NCBI GenBank assembly: GCA_017163975.1 | Contig: JAFFSR010000309.1 | Coordinates: 620,001-684,000, forward strand | Direction: 5' to 3' | Length of the DNA: 64,000 nucleotides | Source of the DNA: Anastatus disparis | Taxonomy: Eukaryota; Arthropoda; Insecta; Hymenoptera; Eupelmidae | Shown here: piece after piece, positions 11,541 through 21,169 of the stretch | How positions within the stretch are numbered: position 1 is the first letter of the stretch | Layout: every line of letters starts with the position of its first letter | Program-made: the position numbers and the translations under genes | The notes under the pieces: generated by a model | The model's database searches: none | Seen by the model: only the letters and a program-made list of their open reading frames with translations | Told to the model about the DNA's origin: nothing

Positions 11541-12040
11541 TGTCTCTTGCATTTGTTTATTTATTATTTTATTATTATTATTTTTACTTTTTTTATTATT
11601 ATTATTATTGTTATTTTCATTTATTTTTCTTTTGAAAAATTTATTGGTATTTAATTCGGTTTCTTCAGCGTATTTTTCTTTCTTTCACTGTTTCATTCAG
11701 CCGCCACTCATTGACCTGAATCTGTTTTCATCGTGTGATTTGTCTCCTGCATTCGTTGATTTATTTATCAATATTATTTTTACTTTTTGATTATTATTAT
11801 TATTATTTTAGCTTTGATATTTTTTTTAATTCGTTGGTAATGAACTCTATTCCTTCAGCTTGTATTTCTTTCTTTCACTGTTTCATTCAGCCACCGCTTG
11901 ACCTCAATTTGTTTACGTCGTACTATTTGTCTCTTGGATTTGTTTATTTATTAATTTATCAATATTATTTTAACTCTGATATTATTAGTATTATTTTAAT
12001 TTTTGTTTTTTTTTTTAATTATTGGTAATGAACTCGGTTC
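11541..12040. repeat. Tandem repeat with about 190-200 bp unit
   Basis: TGTCTCYTGSAT recurs at 11541, 11741 and 11928. Each unit then has a TTATTATT-rich block, GGTAATGAACTC or its variant, and TTTCTTTCTTTCACTG then TTTCATTCAGCC. The pyrimidine-rich composition opens long hydrophobic-looking frames (11533-11790, 11735-12028) that are not genes. Confidence 0.7.
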
Positions 12041-12232
12041 ATTACACCTCCCCACTCATTAAAAAACGCGCGACTTAAATGAGAGCGTTCAAAATTTTTT
12101 TTTTTTACTGACTTATTAAGTATGTTCTTTGTTTCAAACTTGGAATTTGGTAGCCCAGTTGGCCGCTTCTTGTTACAATGTTTATTTACTATGCCTATAA
12201 GGAATAGTAAATATACATACTTAATATTATAA

Positions 12233-12560
12233 TGTGATTATATGTTTCCTGTATCATCAATTTTTTCTTTTTTATTTATTTACTACTCCGAGGTCCGTAA
12301 TATATCTTTACCTTTTTCAAATTTCTTTTAAAATACTAGCTTACACGCAATTTCTGCTCTTGGTTTACTATTTCTATTCTATACACTCAATATTTTATTT
12401 TGATTCTATATGTTTCTTGTATCATGCATTTAATAAAAATTTTTTTTTTCTTCTTTCTTTTTTTACTCTAAGGTCCATAACATATCTTAAGCTTTTGAAT
12501 ATAATAGCTTATATGCGATATTTCCTATGCAATTATAACTCTTTATTTCCTTTTTTTTTC
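12233..12560. repeat. Tandem duplication, about 168-bp unit
   Basis: GTTTCCTGTATCAT at 12244 recurs as GTTTCTTGTATCAT at 12412. Both are followed by a T-rich run, ACTCYRAGGTCCRTAA, CATATCTT and a TAGCTTA block. The 129-codon frame across it is a composition artefact. Confidence 0.65.
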
Positions 12561-13239
12561 TGGTTCTATTCATTTGTCTGGTGTTTACATATTTTTCATT
12601 CACTTTCTAAATCTCCTTTGTAAAATGTTAAAACCTATAATCTTCGTTTACTACCTTTTTAGAAATGTTTTACAATTGAGTTAAAGACATAAGTTATGGA
12701 TGCATTAATTGCTTGTATGAAAAAAAAATTTCTCTTATTTACTAAATTGTCAAACAATAATGACGCTTATGTGTGGATGAAAAGACATATGTAGAAATAT
12801 CTTTCAACTTTTATCTTATTAAACTTCTCTAAAAAGCGTCATCATTCTTTAACGTGTACATCTCGATTACATCTTTCGTATACTCACCGCTTTTGATCTA
12901 GTTCAAGGGGTTATTTTTTTTTATCGATTTGCCTTTGCTAGCGCCGTTTTCATGCTTTTATACAGTATATACAGGTATATTTAATTCTACAAATATATTC
13001 GTGTTCATTCATTACTACGTTTCTTAAATCTAATTTCCTTCTTTTTTCCTATGTTTAAACTCGTATTGTTTTTATGTTATAGTAATAATAAGTTTTGATT
13101 ATGTAAATTTAATCAATAACATTTGTTTATTAATTGTGTATATACTCAATTGTAGTTTTTCTTATAGAACATTATATTCTATAAAAATAACAAACGAAAA
13201 TTTTATTTTCATTATTATTCCATTTCTATCTGCTTCTAT
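12561..13239. other. Non-coding AT-rich stretch
   Basis: Nothing recognised on either strand. Confidence 0.4.
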
Positions 13240-13284
13240 TTGTTGGTAGGTTTTTTTCGGATTTCAACCGTGTAAGTTGTGGTT

Positions 13285-13335
13285 TGGGATACCGACGTTT
13301 CGTGAACATTACAGTTTACTTGATCAGGGTGAGCC
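13285..13335 (-). ncRNA. Hammerhead-ribozyme-like motif of the Penelope element (damaged core)
   Basis: On the minus strand CTGATCA (13327-13321) is followed by a stem-loop (GTAAAC..GTTCAC) and then CGAAACGTC (13302-13294). This is the layout of the minimal hammerhead ribozymes in Penelope-like elements: CUGAUGA, stem II, GAAAC, then the cleavage-site side. The core has one changed base (CTGATGA to CTGATCA), expected to abolish or impair cleavage. The family link is from known PLE biology; the loss of activity is inferred. Confidence 0.6.
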
Positions 13336-13422
13336 TGAATCTGATGATTCAGCCTGTCTAATCACTATATATAGGTGGCGGGGTTTTTTGGTTGAATGGT
13401 TATAGATGTTTCGGTTGAATGG

Positions 13423-13758
13423 TTATGGGTGATTTACCTTTGGGAACAGAGGTTGCCATATTGAGTTCAGGAAGTAGCCGTTATCTCTGTTTAGATTATT
13501 TGAATATTTTAGTATTTCTATGGCTTCTCGGTGTTTTCTTGGAAAGTAAGAGTTGGTTTTGGATAGGATAGTTGTGTGGTCGAAGTCTATTCGGTAGCCG
13601 GTTTCAATGTAGTATTCTGCTAATGCTGATTGTGTGAAGCGTTTCAATTTTACCTTGGTGCTGTGTTCTTTAAGTCTTTGGTGGACTGTTCTTCCAGTTT
13701 CTCTTATGTAGACTTTTCCACAGGAGCAAGGTATTTTGTAAACACCAGGAGTGTGCAA
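13423..13758 (-). pseudogene. Penelope-like element GIY-YIG endonuclease domain
   Basis: This 111-residue frame starts at an internal Met within PLE ORF. Residues 5-11 are GVYKIPC, then CGKVYI.ETGR, the zinc-binding GIY-YIG nuclease signature of canonical Penelope elements. The family normally has Gly after YI; here the codon is AGA, giving YIRETGR, so the motif is mutated. Downstream are LKEH, ALAEYYIETGYRIDF and REAIEIL, which align with the usual domain end. The frame has no internal stop, unlike the RT part. The nuclease would nick target DNA to prime integration, but with RT deleted the copy is dead. Confidence 0.85.
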
Positions 13759-15066
13759 CGGAGGTTTTTTGTCTTTGGGGTTTTGAAGAATTTGTCCTAT
13801 TTTTGTTAAAGATTTATATATAGTACAGATGCTGTATTTATTTAGAATTCGTCCGATCTGTTCTGTGACGCCTTGTATATATGGTAGTGCGGCTGTGTTA
13901 AGATGACTTTTTTCTCTTTATTAAATGTTTGTATTGGAAATTTTAGAGTGTTATTTTTTAATTGTTTGTTTAATTTGTATCAGTGTATAACCATTTTGCA
14001 AAATGTTCCAAAAATAAATTGGCAATTATTGGTGATATTGGAGAGCCCATCGCTGTTCCTGTCGTCTGTTCGTAAAACTGTTGGTTAAATGAGAAGTACG
14101 TGTTGGTGAGGCAGTGTTCTGTTAGAGGCAAGAGGTGCGAAGGTAGATTCGGGATATTTTTTATGATGTTTATGGTATCTGGAATTGGTACTTTTGTGAA
14201 AAGTGATACTACATCAAAACTAGCTAGAATGTCACTCGGTTTTAACTAAATATTTTGAAGTTTATTGACGGAATCGTAAGAGTTTTTGACGTAAAAGGAT
14301 AAACGTCCTGTAAAAGGTGTGAGTTTTTCTGTAAGGTATCATGCTAGATTGTATGTAGGTGAGTTTATGGCGCTTACTATTGGTCTCAAAAGGATATTAG
14401 ATTTGTGAATTTTCGGAAGACCATAGAGTCTAGGTGTTGAAGGATATTTTGGAGCTAGTTTCTTTTTTAATTCCTCTGGTAAGTTAGATTTTTCAAGTAG
14501 AGATATGGTTCTATTAGTAATGGTTGTAGTGGGATCTTTTTTTAATATTTTGTAAGAGCCATCATTTACTTCTATTTTAAAGCTACAGTAGTTGATAATC
14601 TAAAGAGTTGCACCCAGCTTCCATGCTGTAAGAAAAGAATTGTAATAAGTTGTATAGTGACTTTTTTCTTTTCAGTGATTACGCTTAAACTGAAGTGTAA
14701 TCGTCAACATTCCGTACTCAAATGGTATACGTTTACCGCGTTGATCCCTTATATCGCTAATGATATTCTGAAAAGTATTATTTAGTAAAGGGATATAATT
14801 TACAGGTAAAAAATGCTTCATTATGGTTGGTCCTAGCGTATATTTTGTGCTATTGAATGTAACTATACGTGAAAGAGCTGCTTGAATATCTCCGACAGTA
14901 TAAGTCAAGCATATATCTGTATAAATAAAGAATTGATTGGGTATCGCTCTTGCTAAGGACGCAGGTCTGTCTTCAATAATTGAGTGCTGTTACTTAGCAT
15001 CTTTGATTTCCATCGCTTTTAAAGGAATGACGCCTGTTTTTCAATAATTTCTTTTTCAAAACCGTC

Positions 15067-15356
15067 TGATTAGGAAATACGTCTGATTTTCTCATCAAAA
15101 TAAACATAATGTGTTTCATCACAATCACATATGCGTCATATTACGTAAAATCCTCTTCTTCTTTTTGCTGGTTCAATTACTTTGTGCTTATTTTTATTTG
15201 CTTGATTAATGTCATTAGGAAATACGTCTGATTTTCTCATTAAAATAAACATAATGTGTTTTATCACAATCACATATGCGTCATATTACGTAAAATCCTC
15301 TTCTTCTTTTTGCTGGTTTAATTACTTTGTGCTTATTTTTATTTGCTTGATTAAGA
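15067..15356. repeat. Tandem duplication of a 145-bp segment
   Basis: TAGGAAATACGTCTGATTTT starts at 15071 and again at 15216. The two 145-bp units differ at only a few C/T positions, so the duplication is recent compared with the surrounding Polinton decay. The second unit ends exactly where the dispersed repeat at 15351 begins. Confidence 0.9.
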
Positions 15357-15515
15357 GCATGACGAAGCTGTCCGCCTTCTAATAATATTTCCAATCTTAA
15401 CTTATGAATAAACGATGCGTTTAATTGAGTTTTTTTGCTATAAAGAAAAAATTTTTAAGATTAAACTCTAGTGCGGACAACTCAAGAAAACCACCAAAAT
15501 ATTATACATACAAAG
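15351..15515 (+). repeat. Dispersed repeat, copy 1 (partner at 61952)
   Basis: About 165 bp starting TTAAGAGCATGACGAAGC match 61952-62115 almost base for base, ending near ATTATACATACAAA. Both copies begin at a TTAA, suggesting a TTAA-targeting element. A GTGCGGACAA motif occurs near 15470 and again near 15660, resembling the complement of the terminal CTGTCCGCC. The far end is not defined. Confidence 0.75.
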
Positions 15516-16074
15516 TTATAATAAAAACTTTCAATATATCGTATTTTAAGGTTAGGTTTGTCGAGTTTGATATCTAATTTCCAATCCAAGCTCATAAAAA
15601 AATAACAAGTCCAAATGATTTTTTATTTTAACAAAAATTATTGTACTAATATAACTTTAGTGCGGACAAGTCATTATATTTGTTTAATTTAAGAATTTAA
15701 AAAGATATCGATAAAATAAAAAAAGCAAAACTCGATTGCTGCAGCTCCGACATGCCGTTAATGTCACGTGATAGGTCTTTAATGTTCTCATACAAACCAT
15801 ACGAAAACACAAATTCTATAGCACGCGCATTTTCTAAATTAATAAGGTTTTGTGATACTGCTTCTTCTTCATCCGTCTGAAGCAAGTAAAAAACTTGCTT
15901 CAGACTCTTGAATGTGCAAAATAGTGCAGGGTAAATGAATTTCTGTCATACCGACACTCCAGTTACCTTGTATACAAATTTCATGTGATAAATGTGTGGT
16001 ATAACAGGTTGTAGTATTATCCAGAAAATATTTCATACTGCTGTCACTTGGTAATACCAGGTAAAAGTCATCTT

Positions 16075-17102
16075 CACTTTACGAGAACTTTTTTGTTCGG
16101 TCCTCGTTCTTTACTACGTATTGTACGTTCAATTTTGAACTTTCCTGTTCCTGCTAAGCGTTTTTCTCCAACTTTGACTAGCTCCTCTGGGTAAAAAAAG
16201 CCATCAATCTTTTCTACATTTGAATCTGCCAATTCGTATGAGTATAGCTGTTGTTATCTTGGTATTCGTGAAATTTTGAAAATTTCTTTTCTGTAATTTT
16301 TCATATCCTTTCTCGAACGTACTTGTCGAACAACTGATGCGCACGTAAGAGCCCTGCGTGTATATAGGTGTGCGTGATGGTTCTCGCTAACTAAGAGCTC
16401 TTTTTTCTAAATTTTTCTCGCTGTAGATGCGTTATAAATAGTTACATTTGCAGGCACCATTTTAATACCCGTATGCAAAGTGTGATTATACGCATTGACG
16501 ATATTTTGTATTACATCGATGTATCTGTGATTATTTTTGTGTGTAATATATCTCAACATTCGTTTTTTAAGCGTACGATTTAAACGTTCTACAACAGCTG
16601 CTTTGACATCTGGATTGCGCACTGTGTGAAAATTTATATCACGTTTTTTTAAATACTCTTGAAAAGAAGAATTTATAAAATCTTTACCCTTGTCCAATTG
16701 TATAGTTACAGAAATCCGCCCATTGATCTCTTGAGAATCTTCTCGGAAGCTAGTGACACTACGGGCACTTTCATCTCGGAGCGCCTCTACCCAAACAGAT
16801 TTGCTGAGAACATCTATGACGACAAGTAAGTAACAGTAGCTATTGTTATATTCTTTGAAAGATTGCATATGACACAAGACTATCTCCCAGCAATCATCGA
16901 TATTTGTTATGTTATATTTTAATCTTGGAAATCTTTGATGAATAGGTTTGTATAGTATATAAACACCCTGATTACTTAACCACTCATAAATACGTACTTT
17001 CTCTTTTTTATTATTTCTCTGAGCACTTTTACGAATTAAATTATGGGTGCCAGCATACCCAGCCTCGTATGAAGTATCGTAATATATTTTTTTAAAAGAC
17101 AT
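16075..17102 (-). pseudogene. Polinton/Maverick retroviral-type integrase
   Basis: The main frame (17102-16407, 231 residues) is a Polinton integrase: an N-terminal block with WLSNQGVYILYKP, the core with NITNIDDCW, LLVVIDVLSKSVWVEAL, LDKGKDF (second catalytic Asp) and VVERLNRTLKKRM (catalytic Glu), then NAYNHTLHTGIKMVPA. In the family the first catalytic Asp sits in W.ADL; here the segment reads WEIVLC, so that residue appears to be Val and the copy is catalytically dead. A chromodomain-like tail continues at about 16205-16075 after stops (FFYPEEL, then KFKIERTIRSKERG). Met1 is immediately next to the end of the neighbouring protein. Confidence 0.85.
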
Positions 17103-17107
17103 TTTTA

Positions 17108-18708
17108 TATGCTAAAACTTTTTTATTTTTGCTTGAGTATTTTTTTCTTATTTCTACCTTTGGCTTTACTGTATTCGTATCGAGAGTGTAACTCTCTCTC
17201 TAAATCTTTATTATCTGTTGAATTTTTTCGCTTCCGTTTATTATTTGACTTTTCAGCATCTAATCTTTTATACTGCTGTAACAGATCTGTATTACCGACA
17301 AGTTTTAACGGTGTTTCTGAGAACGATAAAAATCTTCTTATTTATGCTTTTTCTGTGGGTGGAATGAGAGATTTTTTTCTTCTTACAACGTCACTTATTA
17401 GGTTTATAATATTGGAATGCGGTATAACGTTACCTTCCATCGTTACATGACCTGCGTTATCCCACTTCAAAAGGTTACCAACACAACTTGTTTTCCAGTG
17501 ATTTAGTAGTAACCGTGTGCTTCTTTTATAGTTCTTGGATACGTTATCGAGAATCTAATCTTCGGAGAGTGGCGCTGTCAGCATGGTTTCACTTTCTTCG
17601 ACTTCATTTTCGCTATCGACTGAGCTTTCACATCGTTCGATATTTAAAAAAATAGTATATTATTAACCAAGGGAGAGAAGTTGATCATTAAATACGCGAG
17701 GGCAAATACGCGAGCAATTGATGGTTAACTTTTCCCCCAAGGTGAATATACGATTTTTTCTTATTCCCGGCGAAAAACTTGCGCAACAATATGTTAATTC
17801 ATAAAAAAATCATGAAAAATTCATTAAAATTGTTGCGGCTGTAGTTCGTCGGCGCAGAGTAGTGGACTTGCGCACTAGCGATTATTCGAGTGTGAGGAAG
17901 AAGCGGCGTGCGAGTGCGAGAGAGAAATAGAGCAAGCGAGTCTACTGTAGCAATAAATTCAAGTATTTTAAACTGTTGGGTAATAATTTATATAGTAATT
18001 CAAAAGTATTAAAGCAATTTAATACTTTATTATTTCTAAAAGTTATTTAGAAATCTACATTACAGTTAGTATGTGCATATAGACACACATATTTATACAA
18101 TTTTTTTTTCTTTTCGGTGTATCTTAACTTTAATTCTACTTGAATATTTTGAAGTCTAAATAATAAAAAGTAAACACTGTTTCACTAACACTGATTATAT
18201 ATGAATTATAACATTATTTAAGTGTTTAAATAATGCTATAATTCATATATAATCTAATACACTGTGTAAAAGGAGTGTCATCATGTATGTAGCAGTAACG
18301 TTGTGTATAAATAAGTATATGAATGCGAGAGGGACAGAGTGAGCCAGCCAACGGTCTCTGAATCGGTGCACAAGTTTAGTGCGCAACTCAGTATAAGCAT
18401 TTAATAGACTTCTCTGCGAGATATGCGGGGAGTTTCGCACACCTTTCGCCAGGGGATGAGAAAAAAGATATTTTTGGAGCATCTGCATGTATTTTTGATA
18501 TTTTTCTCCTTCATCGGTGATACTTTTGGAAAAGAGAATATCATGCATCTCAGCATCTAAGCGTGATAAATTATCTCCTTTTGTCTGTACTATTTGTTCT
18601 ATTTCTTTACCCGTAAACTGTTTTTTTTTCAGCTGCTATCGAGGAGGGACGTAATCCACGCTCATATTCATCTTCTGCGATAATGACCATTTCACGGATA
18701 CGTTCCAT
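17108..18708 (-). pseudogene. Polinton conserved protein of unknown function, split
   Basis: The N-terminal part, starting at Met 18708, reads MERIREMVIIAEDEYERG, then after a frameshift in an A-run LSRLDAEMHDILFS and YQKYMQMLQKYLF to about 18440. The C-terminal part (about 17600-17110) reads GNVIPHSNIINLISDVVRR and TPLKLVGNTDLLQQYKRLD with a basic end. Both match the sketch of a conserved Polinton protein with an 'LD.EM..IL' helix and a late '.IPGSNI..L..D..R' block. The two halves are separated by about 800 bp of unrelated sequence containing hairpins. Order and strand agree with the integrase and polymerase remains. Confidence 0.55.
17600..18440. other. Insertion-like spacer with hairpins inside the Polinton
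   Basis: A stem-loop at 17667-17742 pairs CCAAGGGAGAGAAGTT with AACTTTTCCCCCAAGG and holds a direct repeat AATACGCGAG. A nearly perfect hairpin at 18191-18256 pairs GATTATATATGAATTATA with its complement, stem about 26 bp. A GC-richer patch at 17840-17960 has no coding signal. Confidence 0.45.
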
Positions 18709-18896
18709 TGTTTAAGAGTTGTTATCACCAAAAATTTTTGATACTAAAGTACCTATGATTAGGGCTAAAGTAGAGGTAAAAAACGATGGTATGGAAAGTA
18801 AATAAAGCATGAACGGCATTTACTGATGACTCGCGTGGTATACTTCGATGACGGTCCACTCTCATATCCTTTGTTTGCTCGCGCCGTATTCTCTCT

Positions 18897-20140
18897 TTAC
18901 TCGAGTCGCCTCCTCTTTTTGGTGGCGACGCCAGCACACACGGCTGGTCTATATCCAAAATCGTGTCGCAAATTTTGCTGACGTATTTTCGTTGCGTGAA
19001 TTATTTTTCTTTTCTTTTCTTTTTTTATGAGGGAAGATACATTATAAATATAATCTGTTAAACTTTTTAACTATTAATAATTAATTGTTAACTTAAAATT
19101 CAATAATTTTAAACAGCTGGGGGCAGATGCGCATGTACGATTTTACGCCAAAGATGTTTCGAAGTAGCGTTGGTCTAGTGCGTTATGTTCGCGCTTTTAC
19201 TTTTGAGTACGCGTGTTCAACTCTCGGCTAGGGTCACTTTAAAAAAATTTTTTTTTCACTCTTTTAATATTTTTTATTCTTTTTTATATTTATTTTTTTT
19301 AAATTGTGTATTTTTTTAATAATTTTAAAACCTAATTTTTCAGAAGTATGCTCGTTTTTAAAAAAAAAAATTTTTTTTAAATAAATTAATTTTTATATGT
19401 AGTAATTACAAATATTGATAAATAAACAATAGCGATGTTTATTTTATAATACTATAGTTTAATTCATTTGTAATTTAGTTTATAAAATTTACAATAAATT
19501 ACAATAAATAAATAAGACTGAGGTATTTATTTATGTTATAATTTATATTATATATTGATATATGTTTATGAAGACAAAATTGAACTATAGTATTGTAAAC
19601 ATCACTATAATTTATTTAATAATATTTTTAATTATTTCGTACATGAAATAATTTATTTAAAAATATTAATCAAAAAAACGAACATACTTAATATACTTGT
19701 GAAAAAATAGATTTTAAAATTAATAAAAAATAGAAAATATAAAAAATATAAACCAAAAAAGTACTAAAAACTATTACAATAATAAAAAAAAAGTTTAAAA
19801 AAAGTGGTTCTCACCGAGAGTTGAACTCGCGCACTCAAAAGGAAAAGCGCGAACGTTACGCACTAGATCAACGCTACTTCGAAACATCTTTGGCGTAAAA
19901 TCGTACATGCTCATCTGCCCCCAGCTGTTTAAAATAATTAATTTTAAGTTAAAAATTAATTATTAATAATTACCAAATTCAATAGATTATATTTATAATG
20001 TATCTTCCCTCATAAAAAAAGAAAAGAAAAAAAAAATTCGCGCAACGAAACTACGTTAACAAAATTTGCGACATGATTTTGGATATAGACCAGCCGTGTT
20101 TGCTCGCGTCACCACCCAAAAGAGGAGGCGACTTGAGTAA
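18897..20140. mobile_element. 1.24 kb near-complete palindrome with tRNA-like segments in both arms
   Basis: The outer arms (18897-19242 and 19801-20140) are inverted copies starting TTACTCGAGTCGCCTCCT on the left. The AT-rich middle is also largely self-complementary, so the whole piece can fold on itself. In each arm lies a tRNA-like block: left arm plus strand, about 19168-19235, has an A-box-like TTGGTCTAGTGCG and a B-box-like GTTCAACTC; the right arm has the same on the minus strand (about 19870-19805) with a cleaner CGCGC/GCGCG anticodon-like stem. No transposase is encoded. It lies within Polinton remains and is probably an insertion. Confidence 0.7.
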
Positions 20141-20144
20141 TGGA

Positions 20145-20774
20145 AGAATGTCATAGTTAGCAGTAAAGGAAGAATAGTGGACAAGCTACGTTTACTCCCG
20201 TCACGTCCCATAAGAGGATACAGCGCCAGCTATTAAAGGATATTTAAGTGGGGAGTTACCAAAGCATGTAAACAAACCATTTTTTGGATAGCATAAACCT
20301 CGTAAGAGTATATGGCGCTATTATGGAAGCATAGGATATTACTTACTAACTTTGGATACGTAAACTAAATGCTCCATTGGCATGAATTTTCTCTCAGTGT
20401 ATAATTTATAGTTAAAAATCTTTTGAATAATAGTAAAGGTTAAATAAAAAATTAAGTTGTATTCAATGTTTTTATTTACAATAAAATATATACGTATTTT
20501 TAATTATTACAAAAAATATTTCTTAGGTTTTCTTATAACCAAATAGTAGAGAAAGTCTAGGGTTAATGTAATGCCTCTTTTTCAGAACCACGCAACAAGT
20601 TTTAGATTCTGGACGTGTAACACCTCATGCATATTTGTACGCCGTATACTTTTGAAATTTAATTTAAATTTTTTACATGCTTAATTTCCTCGCTTGACCT
20701 CGGCATCTATTTGATTTTCATAATTACCATTGGAATTTGATGTAAATGCATTAATAATCAATTCATTAATGCTC
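20145..20774. other. Non-coding stretch
   Basis: Nothing recognised on either strand. Confidence 0.35.
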
Positions 20775-20778
20775 TTAA

Positions 20779-21163
20779 GAGCAGGCCGGATTCGCTGTCC
20801 TTGTCTAATTGGCATTTTTGTTATTTACTCAAGTTTTAATCGGTGTATCTTCAAATTAAAGGTCGAGCGCAATAGATATTATTATTATGAACATCTATGC
20901 ACAAGAAAAAAAATATCTACCGGTTTGTTTTTGAGAAAAGTAAGTAACGCCAAAGTAAAAGTTTATGTTTATAATATTTTCGCGTTACTTACTTTTCTCA
21001 ATAACAAACCGGTAGATATTTTTTTTCTTGTGCATAGATGTTCATAATAATAATATCTATTGCGCTTCACCTTTAATTTGAAGATACACCGATTAAAACT
21101 TGAGTAAATAACAAACAACTCAATTGTTACTCGGTCGGTATCAGGTTCTACTCTGGCCTACCG
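20779..21163 (+). mobile_element. 385-bp palindromic MITE with TTAA duplication (family copy 1)
   Basis: TTAA at 20775-20778 and 21164-21167 flank an element starting GAGCAGGCCGGATTCGCT and ending CTCTGGCCTACCG. Long subterminal inverted repeats (from TGTTATTTACTCAAGT and its complement inward) almost meet at the centre near 20980. Copy 2 (58728-59112) has the same length and is nearly identical. A diverged copy sits at 34291-34668. The 105-codon frame inside is incidental. Confidence 0.9.
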
Positions 21164-21169
21164 TTAAAA

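Larger units (their letters stand above)
10066..12046 (-). mobile_element. Possible long terminal repeat (solo or 3' LTR), tentative
   Basis: The segment begins TGTTACGTTCA, exactly where the neighbouring tandem array is interrupted, and ends GTTCATTACA. It therefore has TG...CA-type ends on either strand. It is followed at 12047-12056 by CCTCCCCACT, which on the minus strand is a purine tract (AGTGGGGAGG) as expected just before a 3' LTR. No partner LTR or pol remnant is visible on the right, so the call rests on the edges only. It contains two internal tandem arrays listed separately. Confidence 0.3.
13240..14640 (-). mobile_element. Penelope-like element, truncated and internally deleted
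   Basis: On the minus strand the order is RT fragments, a gap, then a GIY-YIG endonuclease and a 3' region with a hammerhead-like motif. The RT part (about 14610-13980, several frames) shows RLYGLPKIHK, LRPIVSAINSPTY, SFDVVSLFTKVP and GTAMGSPISPIIANLFLE, which are Penelope-type motifs. The YADD-bearing palm and most of the thumb are missing, because the sequence jumps from the GSPISP block to the pre-endonuclease linker. A stop interrupts the region before SFDVVSLF. The left limit is set by the ribozyme-like region, the right limit by the start of Polinton sequence. Confidence 0.85.
14672..16065 (-). pseudogene. Polinton/Maverick conserved virion-type protein, disrupted
   Basis: N-terminal pieces near 16065-15850 read YFLDNTTTCYTTHLSH then NWSVGMTEIHLPC, the pattern 'threads of D..N..F.T.L, then .W.VGL.EI.YP' typical of a conserved Polinton protein of unknown exact role. 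The C-terminal piece, 14908-14672 (78 residues), has YTVGDIQAALSRI, PTIMKHFLPVNY, DIRDQRGKRIPFEYG and LTITLQF, which fits the end of the same protein. Between them lie an unrelated repeat and a 145-bp tandem duplication (15067-15690), plus stops. It lies directly downstream of the integrase on the same strand. Identification is by remembered family pattern and needs a profile search. Confidence 0.6.

Noticed and set aside
11533..12623. Membrane-protein genes suggested by hydrophobic frames
   Set aside because: The frames are T-rich low-complexity translations within tandem repeats.
19168..19235. Functional tRNA gene in the palindrome arm
   Set aside because: The acceptor and T stems do not pair properly and the unit is duplicated in inverted form.
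20730..21047. 105-codon plus-strand frame
   Set aside because: It is the translation of the palindromic MITE; a similar one appears in the copy at 58728.
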